In this document: in pieces, positions 12,960-24,188 of the stretch | Numbering within the stretch: position 1 is the first letter of the stretch | How the letters are laid out: each line of letters opens with the position of its first letter | Source: Hemibagrus wyckioides | Lineage: Eukaryota > Chordata > Actinopteri > Siluriformes > Bagridae | DNA: 64,000 nucleotides | NCBI RefSeq assembly: GCF_019097595.1 | Contig: NC_080717.1 | Span: 11,035,336-11,099,335 of the forward strand | Reading direction: 5' to 3' | Program-made: the position numbers and the translations under genes | Notes under the pieces: model-generated | Told to the model about the DNA's origin: nothing | What the model saw: only the letters and a program-made list of their open reading frames with translations | Database searches by the model: none

Positions 12960-13172
12960 CAAGAAACATCTGTCAGTCACATGGTCCAATATGTTCCAAT
13001 ATTTTTAATCACTTGAAAAATGGGTGGAGTCAAGCAAAGGTGCTAGTTCTATATTATTAGGAAATTAAAAAATGAATTTCTGATGTCATTCAGCATTTGA
13101 TCTAAAACCCTGTGTATAGCAAAAACAAAAGTATTGGCCTTCCCATTTCAATACTTTTGAAATGGGTATTCT
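12960..13172. repeat. Terminal remnant of a fish DNA transposon
   Basis: The phrases 'taatcacttgaaaaatgggt', 'tgatctaaaaccc' and 'gtatagcaaaaacaaaagta' in this order are familiar from the 3' end of a widespread fish DNA transposon. Here its last bases overlap a hairpin at 13147-13171, CCCATTTCAA and its complement around a five-base loop. The rest of the element is absent. Recognition is from memory. Confidence 0.45.
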
Positions 13173-13935
13173 ATATGAAAAGCAGATTAAATCAAGAATG
13201 TTAAAAACAATATAATAACTTAATTTTTGCTGCCAAATCTAGTTTAATCTGCAGAATCAAATAATTTGTTAATAGGTCAGAACTATTGTCCTCACTATTT
13301 AGTGAATATAGTGAGGGGGGGTTAACAGGGCTGTGTAACTATACTGGTGGACTGTAACTTTCTTCCCCATATTAATTTAAATAGCTGCCACATATATGAT
13401 TGTAGAAGCCCTATTACAAAGCACAAGCATGTAAGCATACAAAAAATTGGAAAAAAATGTGATCTTAGGCTTCTAATGCTTTAAAAAAAAATCTTTAATA
13501 CTTGTTTACAGTCTGGTAAAGCAGGACAGTTTAATCAAATTTGAATCAAAGGAAATCACAGTGATAAAAGACTAAATGATGGATGCTTGCTCAAAGGATA
13601 TGACAGAAAATAAATGTGTGTGTACAAGTTATCAATATAATATCTAGTTTATCTGTTAGGGAACACATTGTTATGTAACCATTGTTTATTTGGTGGTTGT
13701 ATTAGGCAAATAGTATAGCAGCATTTTCATACAATCTTTCCCCCACCTACACCTTAAAAGCCTGTTCTTAATCATAAACTTAATAAATGATTACAGGAAG
13801 TCAGCATGCTGCGATTGACAGGAGGAGTGAGGGCCTGTGGGATTGTCCGGCTAAAGGTGTGATTGAACAGGGGTTGGTTATCATTATTGCAGCTGTAGTT
13901 GTTGTTGGTAGCAGTAGTACACTTAAAATAATACT

Positions 13936-13943
<8 letters not shown>
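13173..13943. other. Left flank of the intact Tc1 element
   Basis: Unassigned AT-rich DNA with a G-run at 13314-13321. A long plus-strand frame starting here runs into the antisense of the transposase and is a shadow. Confidence 0.5.

Positions 13944-13988
<45 letters not shown>
13944..13988. repeat. (TA)n tract on the left of the Tc1 insertion
   Basis: About 22 TA units ending exactly at the element boundary. With the tract on the right side it forms the insertion target. Tc1/mariner elements insert at TA and duplicate it. Confidence 0.95.
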
Positions 13989-13991
<3 letters not shown>

Positions 13992-14017
13992 TATATTGCC
14001 AAAAGTATTCGCTCACC
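13989..14017 (+). repeat. Tc1 left terminal inverted repeat
   Basis: 29 bases, a perfect reverse complement of 15199-15227. The transposase stop codon lies 53 bases inward. Confidence 0.95.
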
Positions 14018-14070
14018 TGCCTTGACTCGCATATGAACTTAAGTGACATCCCATTCCTAATCCATAGGGT

Positions 14071-15093
14071 TCAATATGACGTCGGTCCACCCTTTGCAGC
14101 TATAACAGCTTCAACTCTTCTGGGAAGGCTGTCCACAAGGTTTAGGAGTGTGTTTATGGGAATTTTTGACCATTCTTCCAGAAGCGCATTTGTGAGGTCA
14201 CACACTGATGTTGGACGAGAAGGCCTGGCTCTCAGTCTCTGCTCTAATTCATCCCAAAGGTGTTCTATCGGGTTGAGGTCAGGACTCTGTGCAGGCCAGT
14301 CAAGTTCATCCACACCAGACTCTGTCATCCATGTCTTTATGGACCTTGCTTTGGTCACTGGTGCACAGTCATGTTGGAAGAGGAAGGGTCCAGCTCCAAA
14401 CTGTTCCCACAAAGTTGGGAGCATGGAATTGTCCAAAATGTCTTGGTATGCTGAAGCATTCAGAGTTCCTTTCACTGGAACTAAGGGGCCAAGCCCAGCT
14501 CCTGAAAAACAACCCCACACCATAATCCCCCCTCCACCAAACTTTACACTTGGCACAATGCAGTCAGACAAGTACCGTTCTCCTGGCAACCGCCAAACCC
14601 AGACTCGTCCATCAGATTGCCAGATGGAGAAGCGCGATTCGTCACTCCAGAGAACACGTCTCCACTGCTCTAGAGTCCAGTGGCGGCGTGCTTTACACCA
14701 CTGCATCCAACGCTTTGCATTGCACTTGGTGATGTATGGCTTGGATGGGCCATGGAAACCCATTCCATGAAGCTCTCTGCGCACTGTTCTTGAGCTAATC
14801 TGAAGGCCACATGAAGTTTGGAGGTCTGTAGCGATTGACTCTGCAGAAAGTTGGTGACGTCTTCGCACTATGCGCCTCAGCATCCGCTGACCCTGCTCCG
14901 TTAGTTTACGTGGCCTACCACTTCCTGGCTGAGTTGCTGTCGTTCCCAAACACTTCCACGTTCTTATAATACAGCTGACAGTTGACTGTGGAATATTTAG
15001 GAGCGAGGAAATTTCACGACTGGATATGTTACACAGGTGGCATCCTATCACAGTTCCACGCTGGAATTCACTGAGCTCCTGAGAGCGACCCAT
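14071..15093 (-). CDS. Tc1-like DDE transposase, 340 aa
   Basis: The enzyme binds the terminal repeats and moves the element by cut and paste in the nucleus. I chose the ATG at 15093, giving the usual 340-residue length and an N-terminus starting [10 protein letters not shown]. The frame opens 28 codons earlier (15177), but that extension is unlike the family. Residues about 5-50 form the first helix-turn-helix ([17 protein letters not shown]). GSGRPRK near 57-63 is the GRPR linker, and about 68-112 form the second helix-turn-helix. The catalytic triad is D151 (in LWSDES), D242 (in FQHD) and E277 (in LNPIEHLW), with 34 residues between the last two (DD34E). [12 protein letters not shown] lies between. 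No stop or frameshift is present and the stop is TGA at 14071. After the second D, CAPVTKA replaces the commoner NAPVHKA, which might affect activity. Identification is secure. Activity is inferred. Confidence 0.95.
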   Translation of the reverse strand: MGRSQELSEFQRGTVIGCHLCNISSREISSLLNIPQSTVSCIIRTWKCLGTTATQPGSGRPRKLTEQGQRMLRRIVRRRHQLSAESIATDLQTSCGLQISSRTVRRELHGMGFHGPSKPYITKCNAKRWMQWCKARRHWTLEQWRRVLWSDESRFSIWQSDGRVWVWRLPGERYLSDCIVPSVKFGGGGIMVWGCFSGAGLGPLVPVKGTLNASAYQDILDNSMLPTLWEQFGAGPFLFQHDCAPVTKARSIKTWMTESGVDELDWPAQSPDLNPIEHLWDELEQRLRARPSRPTSVCDLTNALLEEWSKIPINTLLNLVDSLPRRVEAVIAAKGGPTSY

Positions 15094-15198
15094 TCTTTCA
15101 CAAATGTTTGTAAAAACAGTCTGCATGCCTAGGTGCTTGATTTTATACACCTGTGGCCATGGAAGTGATTGGAACACCTGATTCTGATTATTTGGATG

Positions 15199-15224
15199 GG
15201 TGAGCGAATACTTTTGGCAATATA

Positions 15225-15227
<3 letters not shown>
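15199..15227 (-). repeat. Tc1 right terminal inverted repeat
   Basis: 29 bases, perfect reverse complement of the left end. It lies about 105 bases upstream of the transposase start codon, so this side should carry the element's promoter. Confidence 0.95.
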
Positions 15228-15258
<31 letters not shown>

Positions 15259-15280
15259 TATGTGTGTGTGTGTGTCTGTG
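15228..15280. repeat. (TA)n then (TG)n tract on the right of the Tc1 insertion
   Basis: TA units run to about 15255 and pass through 'cagta' into TG units. This continues the tract interrupted by the transposon. Confidence 0.9.
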
Positions 15281-16533
15281 TGTTTGTATAATGCTTCTTA
15301 GCTTAACAGTATTTCTTTTGATTTCCCAGTGGAGTAAGGAGGCCGAGTGATGTCCTCAGTGGAGTATTGAAGGTGGAGCAATGTCCATAGTTCTGCGCCC
15401 TTGGAGTTACCATGATAAATTTATAATGCAGACTTCTTTACATTCATGTCATGCTCCATTATATAATAGTAACCATTATTACTACAATATAGTATATTCT
15501 ATGGCTTAACCATAAGTCTTCATTATATAAAAAAAGAAACCATTTTTTTAACAGATTTTTTTGAACAAAAATACTTCCACTTCATCTTCATCACTTTTCA
15601 AACTGACACTGAGATATGACAGACTTGTATATATTAATGAAATCATCGCTGCTAGAGAAAACAACCTTGTCATAAAATGTGCCATTATAATTCTGTAACA
15701 GTTGTTGTGGCTCTCTTTTAGGTCTGTACACATATTTCCATATCCATTCAAATAGAAGTATTTTGGTATATCTATCACATTATCAGCAAATGAATTTTAT
15801 TGAACTGTAGAGTTAAATAAAAAAAGATAAAATTAAGACGAGATAAAATTTCATAAATGTAGACGTTAAAAAGAATCTCTCTCTCTCAAACACAAACACA
15901 CACACACACCACACTCCTACAGATGCTGAGGAAAAATGTAAGAGTGGGGTACTAGGAATAAAACACAAAAACCCAACCGATGAGTAACAGTAGTAAAAAA
16001 AATAAAACAGTAGTAGTGCAGAATTTGTTTTATTTAGAGGAAAATGTGAAAGTAGACTTAATATTAAAATCTAATATCTAAATAGTGTAGAATAATATGT
16101 AACATCTAAAGTGTAGAATAGTATTTCACTTCAAACAGGATAAATGTACAACATTCACTTGATAGCCAGATTAATATTGTACATTTAACAGTGTAGTTAA
16201 CCGAGAAAACTGCTGCTTTAGTGTCTACTGCTAATTCAGCAAAGTCTGCTGTTACTGCAGCCACTTCTCAGCCATTAAAGTATACTGTAATGTACAGCAA
16301 CTATAAGCCAGGGCCCGCCCCCCTGTGAAAGGCCATGAATGAACACAATGGATGAGGGATATGGTGAGGTGACTGGCAGTGATTTCCCACTGGTCTCAGT
16401 AGTAAATGATAGAAGATGTGGAAAGTGCAGATTTGCTTGATTCATTGTTTATTGATCCAAGCAGAAAAACACCTTCTAAATACTTATTCTAAAAATAATC
16501 AGTCATGTATGCATTAGAAAATAGGCACAACAT

Positions 16534-16535
<2 letters not shown>

Positions 16536-16574
<39 letters not shown>

Positions 16575-16575
16575 T
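16536..16575. repeat. (ATT)n microsatellite
   Basis: About 13 uninterrupted ATT/TTA units. Confidence 0.95.
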
Positions 16576-17016
16576 TGTGCATTATATAGAAAATGTGGAT
16601 TTGAGTGTTGTTTGCATATGTTCAGAATTAAGATGATAACAATTATGTTACCTTTCTTACATCTGAAAGATCAAAAACTATGTCAACTCCTGGGCAGGTC
16701 AGAGCTAAAAAAAATAACTTTCCGGCACCAGAATACCTTCTTTGCCACTTTCTCTCAGGGCAAACAGAGAATACAGCAGGATTTAAGAAGGCTATGATAA
16801 TGAGTAAATTAAGAAATCGACAAACAGTGACCGCAGCACTAATGTAGATTTTTCTTAGATATTTTTTGGATTATATATCAAGCAATTAAATCATTAATTC
16901 ACAAAACAGTGAGAGATTTTGTCACTGAGAAGCACCATCACATTGCTTCACATACCGCAGCTGCTGTTTACACCTTGCGTAGGAACTGCTAAAAGGCATA
17001 AGTGAATAGAATTAAA

Positions 17017-17038
17017 GTGTGTGTGTGTGTGTGTGTGT
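17017..17038. repeat. (GT)n microsatellite
   Basis: Eleven uninterrupted GT units. Confidence 0.95.
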
Positions 17039-18459
17039 AAAGCCTAAAGTACAGGTCATATTTCTTGTGCAATGTTTTGTGTACTTCCAACTTAACTTAA
17101 TAGTGTAAAATGAAGTTGTGAAATTTAACAACCACAAAGTAGCTTGCACAAAGTGTACCCCCGGGTAAAACATTTCCTATTGCGAACCAAAGATTCAATC
17201 AGTGGACTACCCAGTGCACTTGGTGAAGCTCCAACCCATGAGAAATGGAAGGTGGTGCAGGCACATTAGCAGGAAATTCTGGATCTCAGAGTAGACAGTA
17301 GACACACAGTTCTTGGCAGAATCTTTGTCCACTGTACATAGTATAAATACACAATAAAATAAAATGGGCATATAATATTTCATTACATGTTAAACTTAAC
17401 ATTAGGCCCACACATTTTACACTTTTACTGTTAATCTCTTCTTATTTTTTGTGTATCTATGTAAAAACCTTAAAATGCTCTTCCTGTGCAAAGGTCTGCA
17501 GAGAATCACTGGCTGCTACCGTAGAGAAATTACCACATACATTCTGAGAAAACAAGTTCCCCAGAGTGGAACACAATCATGTTCTCTGAGAAATCACAGC
17601 TCTTGACCTGAGGTTTTAGAAACTTGCCTTTAATGATAACAGGGAGTTTGATGAGGCTCTACAAGGAATTACAGCAAGTAGCTAGAGGCAACTCCAGCAG
17701 GCATCCAGCTCAGCTAACAGGGTGGAAAAGTAGCAGGGGTAAAAGCAGTGGACCCATAAACGTCTGCCATTTTCACACTGTTTGATGACAAGATGCTGTT
17801 AAAATGAATCGTTCAGCTGATGCCACATTATATCTCTGAGAACCCCAGACCTATTTTGTCATATTAACAGCAGAGGTCAATGTTACGAGTCATCACTCAA
17901 AAATATAACAAAAGTCTTTACACTTTCCTCGTAGCAAAAGCAGCAGAGCCCTGACATAAACCTTGAATGGCTGACAATTGTGTAGATGTTTTCAACTTCA
18001 AATAATATGATGTTAACCCCCTATGAGCCCTGCTGTTGACTTGAATTGATTTTTCCGATTGAAAGATGCTCTGTCATCTGTAAACTGATCATGTTTTTAT
18101 TTTATTAATGTGAGATCAAACCTATTATTGACATAGCTAACAAACATTAAAAAACTAAACATTGAAATTGTAGTGATGTATTTTTTTTATTGTTTATTGT
18201 TTAGTTATATTTTATCCCAGTTTGCTGCAAAATGTACACATTAGTTTCCCCTTAATATATAACTGCTGCCAGTCTAGGCGAGGTTAAAAAGTCCTTCCTT
18301 TGATACACATGAAGCTCATGGTTGGGAAATGCTAGTACCATCTCCAATTTCTCTTTCAAATTTACTTATGACTGAAAACCCTTGAAGAGAGCTCATCTAA
18401 GTCTGCATGGGGCAAACAAAATCGAACAATGATCTGCTCCTCACTCAATTACTCTCTCA

Positions 18460-18585
18460 ATTATGCTGATATGATAGACAGTATGTGACACAAGCTCTGC
18501 ATAGCCAGTTCACCTGCTATTACACTTTTCTACCACTAGGGATATGGCGTCTACCAAATGCCAGAAATGTAAATGTAAATGTATA
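18460..18585 (+). repeat. Retroposon 3' tail ending in AAATGT repeats
   Basis: The pattern 'atggcgtctaccaaatgcc' followed by a tandem 'aaatgtaaatgtaaatgta' is the familiar 3' end of an abundant fish LINE/SINE family. Only the end is recognisable. The left limit is uncertain. Confidence 0.6.
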
Positions 18586-19289
18586 AGCAATGTGTGGAAA
18601 TATACACACAACCACATGTATGAGCAAAGGATATACAGTATATAAATCCATTTGAATGCATAGAACCTTTCGTATACATGGTGTATGCACAAAACCATGT
18701 GCATAGACAGTTGATAAATAAGGCTCCAGAATTTTGGTTGAACATCTTCCTTTGCTTTCACAAGTTTAACAACTCTGCTCTAATCCTAGACTCACCACTG
18801 CTTTCATTAAGCAAGCACTTCACAAGCTTGATGGAGTCCTTATGTGGTGTGCCTGTAAACACACACATCATTGACAGAGGGGAGGTTCTTTTAGACATGT
18901 TTCCTTATGGGTTAATACAGCTAGACAGTTTGAATGGTGGTGCTGATTATTACAGAGCCCAAGACTATCAGAGAAACATTTCCTTGGAGTGAGATGATAT
19001 TTTTCTGTCGTTTTATTGGCTTTTCTATCTATAAACAAGATCCAGTATTTATTATGCAATGATCCCCCAGAGTTTAATCAGACTGATTAATAGAGTGAGT
19101 GTAGCAATCTCAGCAACACACTACTTAGAGATCACAGCAGACCCAGGGTAAGAGAACATGTGACATTTTTTTATTTGAGCTTGTGCACTTGGAACAGTAG
19201 TAAGACAGAAACATAACATGAAACATTGCTCAAAACAATCAGCATTTGAACCTTCCAGATCAATTGCCACTTTCTGCTTTGATCTGCTC
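18586..19289. other. Non-coding stretch, nothing assigned
   Basis: Overlapping short frames on both strands (18510-18992) lack domains and contradict one another, so none is called. Confidence 0.4.
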
Positions 19290-19460
19290 ACAGACATGCA
19301 CACATGCTCCATGTGGGATTCCTCATGGTTCTCTGGTTTCCTCCCACCTATTAAAAAACATGTTGTGTGTGTGTGTGTGTGTGTGTGGTGGCCTTAGACA
19401 GACTGGTGTCCCATCCAGGGTATATTCCCAACTCATGCATGCATGTACGGCTAAAAGAAT
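19290..19460 (+). repeat. Teleost dispersed repeat fragment with internal GT tract
   Basis: 'ctggtttcctcccacct', a GT tract at 19364-19387, then 'tggtgtcccatccagggtat' in that order match the middle of an abundant fish repeat. Its 3' end, with the GAAT tail, appears separately at 49470-49595. The GT tract is part of the family in many copies. Confidence 0.65.
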
Positions 19461-20339
19461 AAATCAACCTTCTGCATCGAGGAATCAAATTATACAACAC
19501 TTACTGTTCCTTAAGCTTCAATACATGAGAAGGAATACATTATAGCACAAGCACCGACACTTGTCAAATGGGAAAAGGTGTCATGTCTGACATGCAGGAT
19601 TCAAAGGACAAGACCTCAGGTTCTTTTGGGAACACAAGCTAGCATTACATTCAGTCAACCTCTAAACTAGACTCTCCAGGAAAATTCACCCTAGCAACAA
19701 TTCATCCACGTAAGAGAAAGCAAATTATTGGATTGACAGGACAGTGGTTTCATTTCGTTCACTCGTAGCGTCGAGGGACCTGTTTAGTATGCGGCCCCTT
19801 GCTCTCAGTAAATATCCCCAGTCCTTCATCAGCCTGAGCGACATAAGCTGTGTGACTAGATCTGGCTCAGTCTCCTTCTCTCTCTCTTGTTCTTGCTATA
19901 TTTCTGTGTTTATATCTCTCTGGTACTCTCTCAAGTATCCTGTTATTAAGTTTTGGATTTAGACAATTAGATGATAGTAGACCGACTCGCAGGGCATGGA
20001 TGCCATTATCCTCAGAATAAAGAGAATTAATTGCTTAATAGGCAAATGAGGGAACTAGCTCTTGGTGTGTTTAACGCTTTGTCATTTGATTGAACATGCA
20101 GTGTTACTTATTTGAATTTTAAAGGAACCCTGTTCTTCATATTTTTGTTGAAAATATGTAAATATTCCGATTCAGTGGAGATGCTGGCAGCATGTTTGAC
20201 TCAGTAATTTGTCACTGATTGTCCTCTGTCTATATGTGTGAATAATGTTCCAGGACGGACTCCACACTCCAATAATTCCACCACACATAACCATATCCAT
20301 CGATATTCACATACACACTCTAACAGGCATGCACTGAGA
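19461..20339. other. Sequence upstream of the candidate exon
   Basis: No repeat recognised. It could contain regulatory DNA for the block at 20340-20954, but no specific site is claimed. Confidence 0.35.
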
Positions 20340-20469
20340 CACACATATCTATTCTGCTCTTCATGACGCTAAGTCTCTCCACCAACCCTCCCTTTCACTT
20401 CACTTCTTCTCTGATTGATGCCGATGGAAGAAGCATTCCTTCTCCCTTTTCCTCCCTCCCTCCTGCTGT

Positions 20470-20484
20470 CCCTCCCTCCCTCCC
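20470..20484 (-). promoter_or_regulatory. G-quadruplex motif with one-base loops
   Basis: Four CCC runs separated by single T on the plus strand give four GGG runs with one-base loops on the minus strand, the pattern most prone to form a stable quadruplex. It lies in the candidate promoter block. Function is not shown. Confidence 0.55.
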
Positions 20485-20834
20485 TCCATCCACCCCTCGC
20501 TACCTCCCTCTACCCCCCCTCCCCTTGCGCTTTCTCTCTCTCCGTCTCTGCATCGCAACCACACTCGCTGGGTCTTCCTGAAGAACGGAGGGAAACATAT
20601 GCAGGCACCGGAAAAAGGGGGAAAGGGAAAAGAGAGAGGAGGAAAAAGAGGGAAAGTTGAATCCAGCGGATGAGCACAGGTGCATACTGGCAAGCTCCAG
20701 ACAGAGATGTTGGAGGTCCTACCTGTAAGCCGTAGCGTCCACTGAGGCGAGCTGGAATGACTTGGGTGAACAGAAGCGCACTGGAAACCCACTGTGGACT
20801 GCTCACTAGGAGCCGTCTGTGATCCCCCCCCCAT

Positions 20835-20861
20835 ACACACACACACACACACACACACACA
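20835..20861. repeat. (CA)n microsatellite
   Basis: About 13 CA units preceded by a run of nine or more C, within the candidate 5' exon block. Confidence 0.95.
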
Positions 20862-20954
20862 TACCTGTCTTGCTGCTAAACCGTTAACTGGCTTCCCAAA
20901 GAGCATGATTGCCTTGGCTCTCACTGGCTGATGGATACAGGATCACAGAAAAAG

Positions 20955-22239
20955 GTAAGACTTCACTGTTGCCTGCTGGTTGAGTTGCTTTAACCTCTTA
21001 GATGCTAAAAAAAAGTGCCTTGTCTTTTTAAATTCATAGATTTCATTCATATAATGCTACCAGTGTGTTGCAGTAGTGATGTGACAAGTTAAATATAATT
21101 ATAGATTTAAATATGTTTTGCAAAGTATATTTTGACACACTTGGACAGGTATTTGTTATGCATTCTGTGAGGATGCTCAGACAGGCAGGAGATCAGTGAG
21201 CATATTGCAGAGACAGAACTCATACTTGCTCTTAGTCAAATTAATGATTATGGCTACCAGCATAGCTTGGTAGTAAACTACACATGCGAAACTACACAAT
21301 TACCTTTTCTGTCTCTGTGCAGGGATTTAGTCTTTGTGTTGTCCTTCCTGTCATTAATGTGACTTGAATTGGAAATGAATAAAGAGTTCCAGAGAAGGTT
21401 GGGGGATTTAAAGTTGGAAGCAAATAGAAATGCAGCTCACATCTACAGGTTTATTAGAGAGGAAAATAAAAATATTGGAGACTGACACTGGCAGTCTACA
21501 ATGTTCCAGCATTCCTGAAGCCTGAGCTAAATCGTAAAGAGAAATTCTGTTATGGACCTCATACCCACATACAGTAAATCCACTACCACAATAATACCCT
21601 TTTATTGGAACTCATTGCAGTGTTGTGTAGCTGTGTAGCCAATACCAATCTGTAACAGCTGACTCACATATTGTGTTAGTTTAGTAGTCACATAAGTTTA
21701 TTATCAAGTTTGAAACATGCCTAAACAAAAGTACTAATTTCGGTTAATAAATCTGTCTACTTACTGATTTCATCCTATCCCCTGCCTTACTTTTGTATAC
21801 TTTTGTATACTAAATTACCTTCGTATAACCCTTGATGCTCATTTCACATTTAACTCTGCATATTAGATGTTAAGAAACACAGCCATAATAAGACATGTAA
21901 ACACAACATGATGCTGAGAAACTAATGCATATTTTAATAACGTCTTCATTTTTCTATTGCAAGATTTTGCTAGCTGAATGACTTCTTGTATCTTTAAGTA
22001 AATTTTAGCAAAAATGCCAACTTTATTAACTGCACATTACCTCGGTATTATTTCATCTGCATTGTTTTCATATTGCTGAATACTGTTACTTTTAAAGACG
22101 GAAGAGCTCCAGCATATCGTACACCAGCTGATCTTTCTGATCTTTTAAGGCACTGTAATCCATTCTGAGCACTTAATTGGTGTTTGTTAATCCATATTTT
22201 TTTTGCCATTTTTCTCATATTAAATATATTTTCCAGGGC

Positions 22240-22241
<2 letters not shown>
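20955..22241. other. Possible intron, nothing else assigned
   Basis: If the donor at 20954/20955 is real, this is the start of an intron. A direct duplication 'cttttgtatacttttgtata' lies at about 21789-21810. No acceptor and exon pair was identified. Confidence 0.3.

Positions 22242-22311
<70 letters not shown>
22242..22311. repeat. (ATT)n microsatellite
   Basis: About 23 ATT units. A polyisoleucine frame on the minus strand is this repeat translated. Confidence 0.97.
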
Positions 22312-22313
<2 letters not shown>

Positions 22314-22378
22314 CAACAGGTTTTTTCAATTTTCCATGTGAATAATAAATTTGGTTACTTGTTAGATGGCAAGCATTC

Positions 22379-22380
<2 letters not shown>

Positions 22381-22435
<55 letters not shown>
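22381..22435. repeat. (ATTT)n microsatellite
   Basis: About 13 ATTT units, 70 bases after the ATT tract. Confidence 0.96.
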
Positions 22436-22436
<1 letters not shown>

Positions 22437-23761
22437 ATGAATTGGCTTACTGTATTAATGTAGTCAGTCCAAAATTAGCTTAATAATACATAACAATTAC
22501 AAATAATAACCTAAATATACTCCATAAATAATTCCCTAATATACTCCATAAGTCAGAATAAATTCTCATGTTTTATGATGTTATCATATTCATTTTTATC
22601 ATGGTAACAAATGGGAGGTTTTTTGTTGGCTACTGCTGGTTGAAATTATGGGAATCCAGTTCTACTTGCATATGTATTATTGATTAAAGTACAAAGAAAG
22701 ATTCTCCATTCTGCAATCTCAACCAATGCAAGTTATCCACATAATACTCCAAAGAGGATGTCTATGGTAGCAAAAGTCAGCACCACAGTGCTTTTCTGGA
22801 GACTGAAATTGTGCAGATGTGTTTATTCAGAGGTGAATGTGCCTTTTTGAGAGCTTAGCTGTCCACCCTTGTTGGCTAGAACATACATCACTTCTGTATA
22901 AAGCAGGGCCCATCCATTTTACCTACTTTGAAGGGGGCATGTGGTTGCTGAAGCCCTCGGTGGTGCCCTCAGTAGGAAATCCATTACTGGGATGAACACA
23001 CCTAAGGGTTTTTGGATAGTTGTCAATCCTTTAACCTGGCCAGGCTACTGTACATGAGAAGACATAGTGTGGTTGGCTGTCGATCGTGAAGCTGTTCCTG
23101 CTCATTCCAGGGATTTTGGCCTGAGAGAGATAGTTATCAGTCTGGACACATACAGCATGCTGATTGGGCACTGCATGACCTAAGGGAGGTCAAAAGCTAG
23201 ACTAAAAATATCATCATGACTCCATCTTTTTAGCATGTTGTGCCAAAGGAGTCAGAGTAACATCAAGTGCGAAAACATTAGGATTGTTCAAGAAGCAAAT
23301 GATTTCTGTGTCTTGGGTTAGATATTTGTAGACCTAAATTGGCTTAATAATAAATAACAACACAGCAATAATGATTTTTAAGTCGTGGCATTATTAATTA
23401 ATGGTTTATAAATTATTGGTTAATAAACTCACATACAGTATGTCAAGATAATGTCTGTATTGGTATGAATACAGAGCTTCAATCACAGTAAGTATCTAAT
23501 TAGTTATAAAGTTATAAAGTTATAAAGCCAACTAGCAGTGTATAATCATTTGGGTTCTTGTTATTAGGTGTGTAATTGCTGAAGCTATGTCACCCCCACT
23601 TTTATTACTGGTCTTTGGTAGTGTTATAGTAGAAACAGGATGCAGTGTAAGTGAGATGTCACTTAAAAGAAGAGTAATAATAAAGGAAAGTTTATCACAG
23701 GGCAAATAACAAGGACTCATATGCATACAGCTATAAATTGCTGGTTAGTTTTATAACTAAC
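22436..23761. other. Non-coding stretch, nothing assigned
   Basis: The part at 22740-23230 is slightly GC-richer but shows no exon signal I trust. A triple 'agttataa' repeat lies at about 23504-23526. Confidence 0.35.
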
Positions 23762-23763
23762 TA

Positions 23764-23953
23764 CACCATATGTCCAAAGGTTGGTGGACACCTATACAAA
23801 TTGTGAAGATACAAAGTAAGTTAAGATATAAAATACAAAACAAAGCAAAGAAAAGCAAAGCAAAGGGGAAGTTCAACAAGCACATACTTGAATACATGTT
23901 GAATACATATTCATACATGAATATGATGAGCACATACTTTTGGCTATATAGTG
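23764..23953. mobile_element. Tc1-type MITE
   Basis: The left end begins CACCATATGTCCAAAGG and the right end, read inward, begins CACTATATAGCCAAAAG. TA flanks both (23762-23763 and 23954-23955). About 190 bp with no coding capacity. The ends resemble those of the intact Tc1 element at 13989-15227 at the family level (CACTATAT..CCAAAAGTAT) but are not the same subfamily. The right end is also part of the fold-back that follows. Confidence 0.55.
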
Positions 23954-24188
23954 TAGCTCAGGGATGTCCAGTTTTATCCAGAAATGTGTGGTGTGGGTGC
24001 AGGTTTTCATTCCAACCAAGCAGAAGCTACATCTGATTCCACCTGTTTAATCAACTGATCTTGGCTTTGCGTAGACTCAGGTGTGGCCTCTGCTCGGTTG
24101 GAATGAAAACCTGCACCCACACCACACATTTCTGGATAAAACTGGACATCCCTGAGCTACACTATATGGCCAAAAGTATGTGCTCATC
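23925..24188. repeat. 264-bp fold-back (inverted repeat) that includes the MITE end
   Basis: Bases 23925-24017 and 24096-24188 are reverse complements over 93 bases with one mismatch (23945 versus 24168). Pairing continues inward with more mismatches to about 24042/24071. The outer 30 bases of each arm are Tc1-type terminal sequence. The inner part contains 'gtgggtgcaggttttcattc', a phrase common in fish interspersed repeats. Confidence 0.9.

Larger units (their letters stand above)
13989..15227 (-). mobile_element. Complete Tc1/mariner transposon, 1,239 bp
   Basis: Both ends carry the same 29-bp inverted repeat with no mismatch (13989-14017 and 15199-15227, beginning cactatattgcc). TA lies immediately outside each end, as expected for the target duplication. 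Inside is one uninterrupted minus-strand transposase gene. Length, single-gene content and TA target fit an autonomous Tc1-like element. The short perfect ends and open frame suggest recent insertion. Simple (TA)n DNA on both sides shows that the target was a microsatellite or that the tract has since expanded. Confidence 0.95.
15281..18459. other. Non-coding stretch with small microsatellites
   Basis: Holds CT/CA-rich tracts near 15881-15910, an ATT tract and a GT tract listed separately. No exon or known transposon was recognised. Confidence 0.4.
20340..20954 (+). other. Candidate promoter and 5' (mostly untranslated) exon of a host gene
   Basis: This block is clearly GC-richer than its surroundings and holds scattered CpGs, a long pyrimidine-rich run (about 20430-20560) and a purine-rich run (about 20580-20660). 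It ends in AAAAAG|GTAAGA, a strong splice donor with the intron starting at 20955. Several upstream ATGs suggest untranslated leader. The last ATG (20931) reads MDTGSQKK and reaches the donor in phase 0, so it could open a coding region continued in a later exon. A CA tract at 20835-20861 interrupts it. No acceptor or downstream exon was found and no gene is recognised. A chance combination remains possible. Confidence 0.35.

Noticed and set aside
13787..14770. 327-codon plus-strand frame
   Set aside because: Mostly antisense to the transposase gene. Its first part is the flank and the TA tract.
20363..20924. Several overlapping frames on both strands in the GC-richer block
   Set aside because: They arise from low-stop C/T-rich and G/A-rich runs and a CA tract, with serine/proline or arginine/glycine composition and no domain.
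22048..22380. Polyisoleucine frame (also similar frames at 33413-33730, 42680-42880 and 42690-42941)
   Set aside because: These are ATT microsatellites translated.
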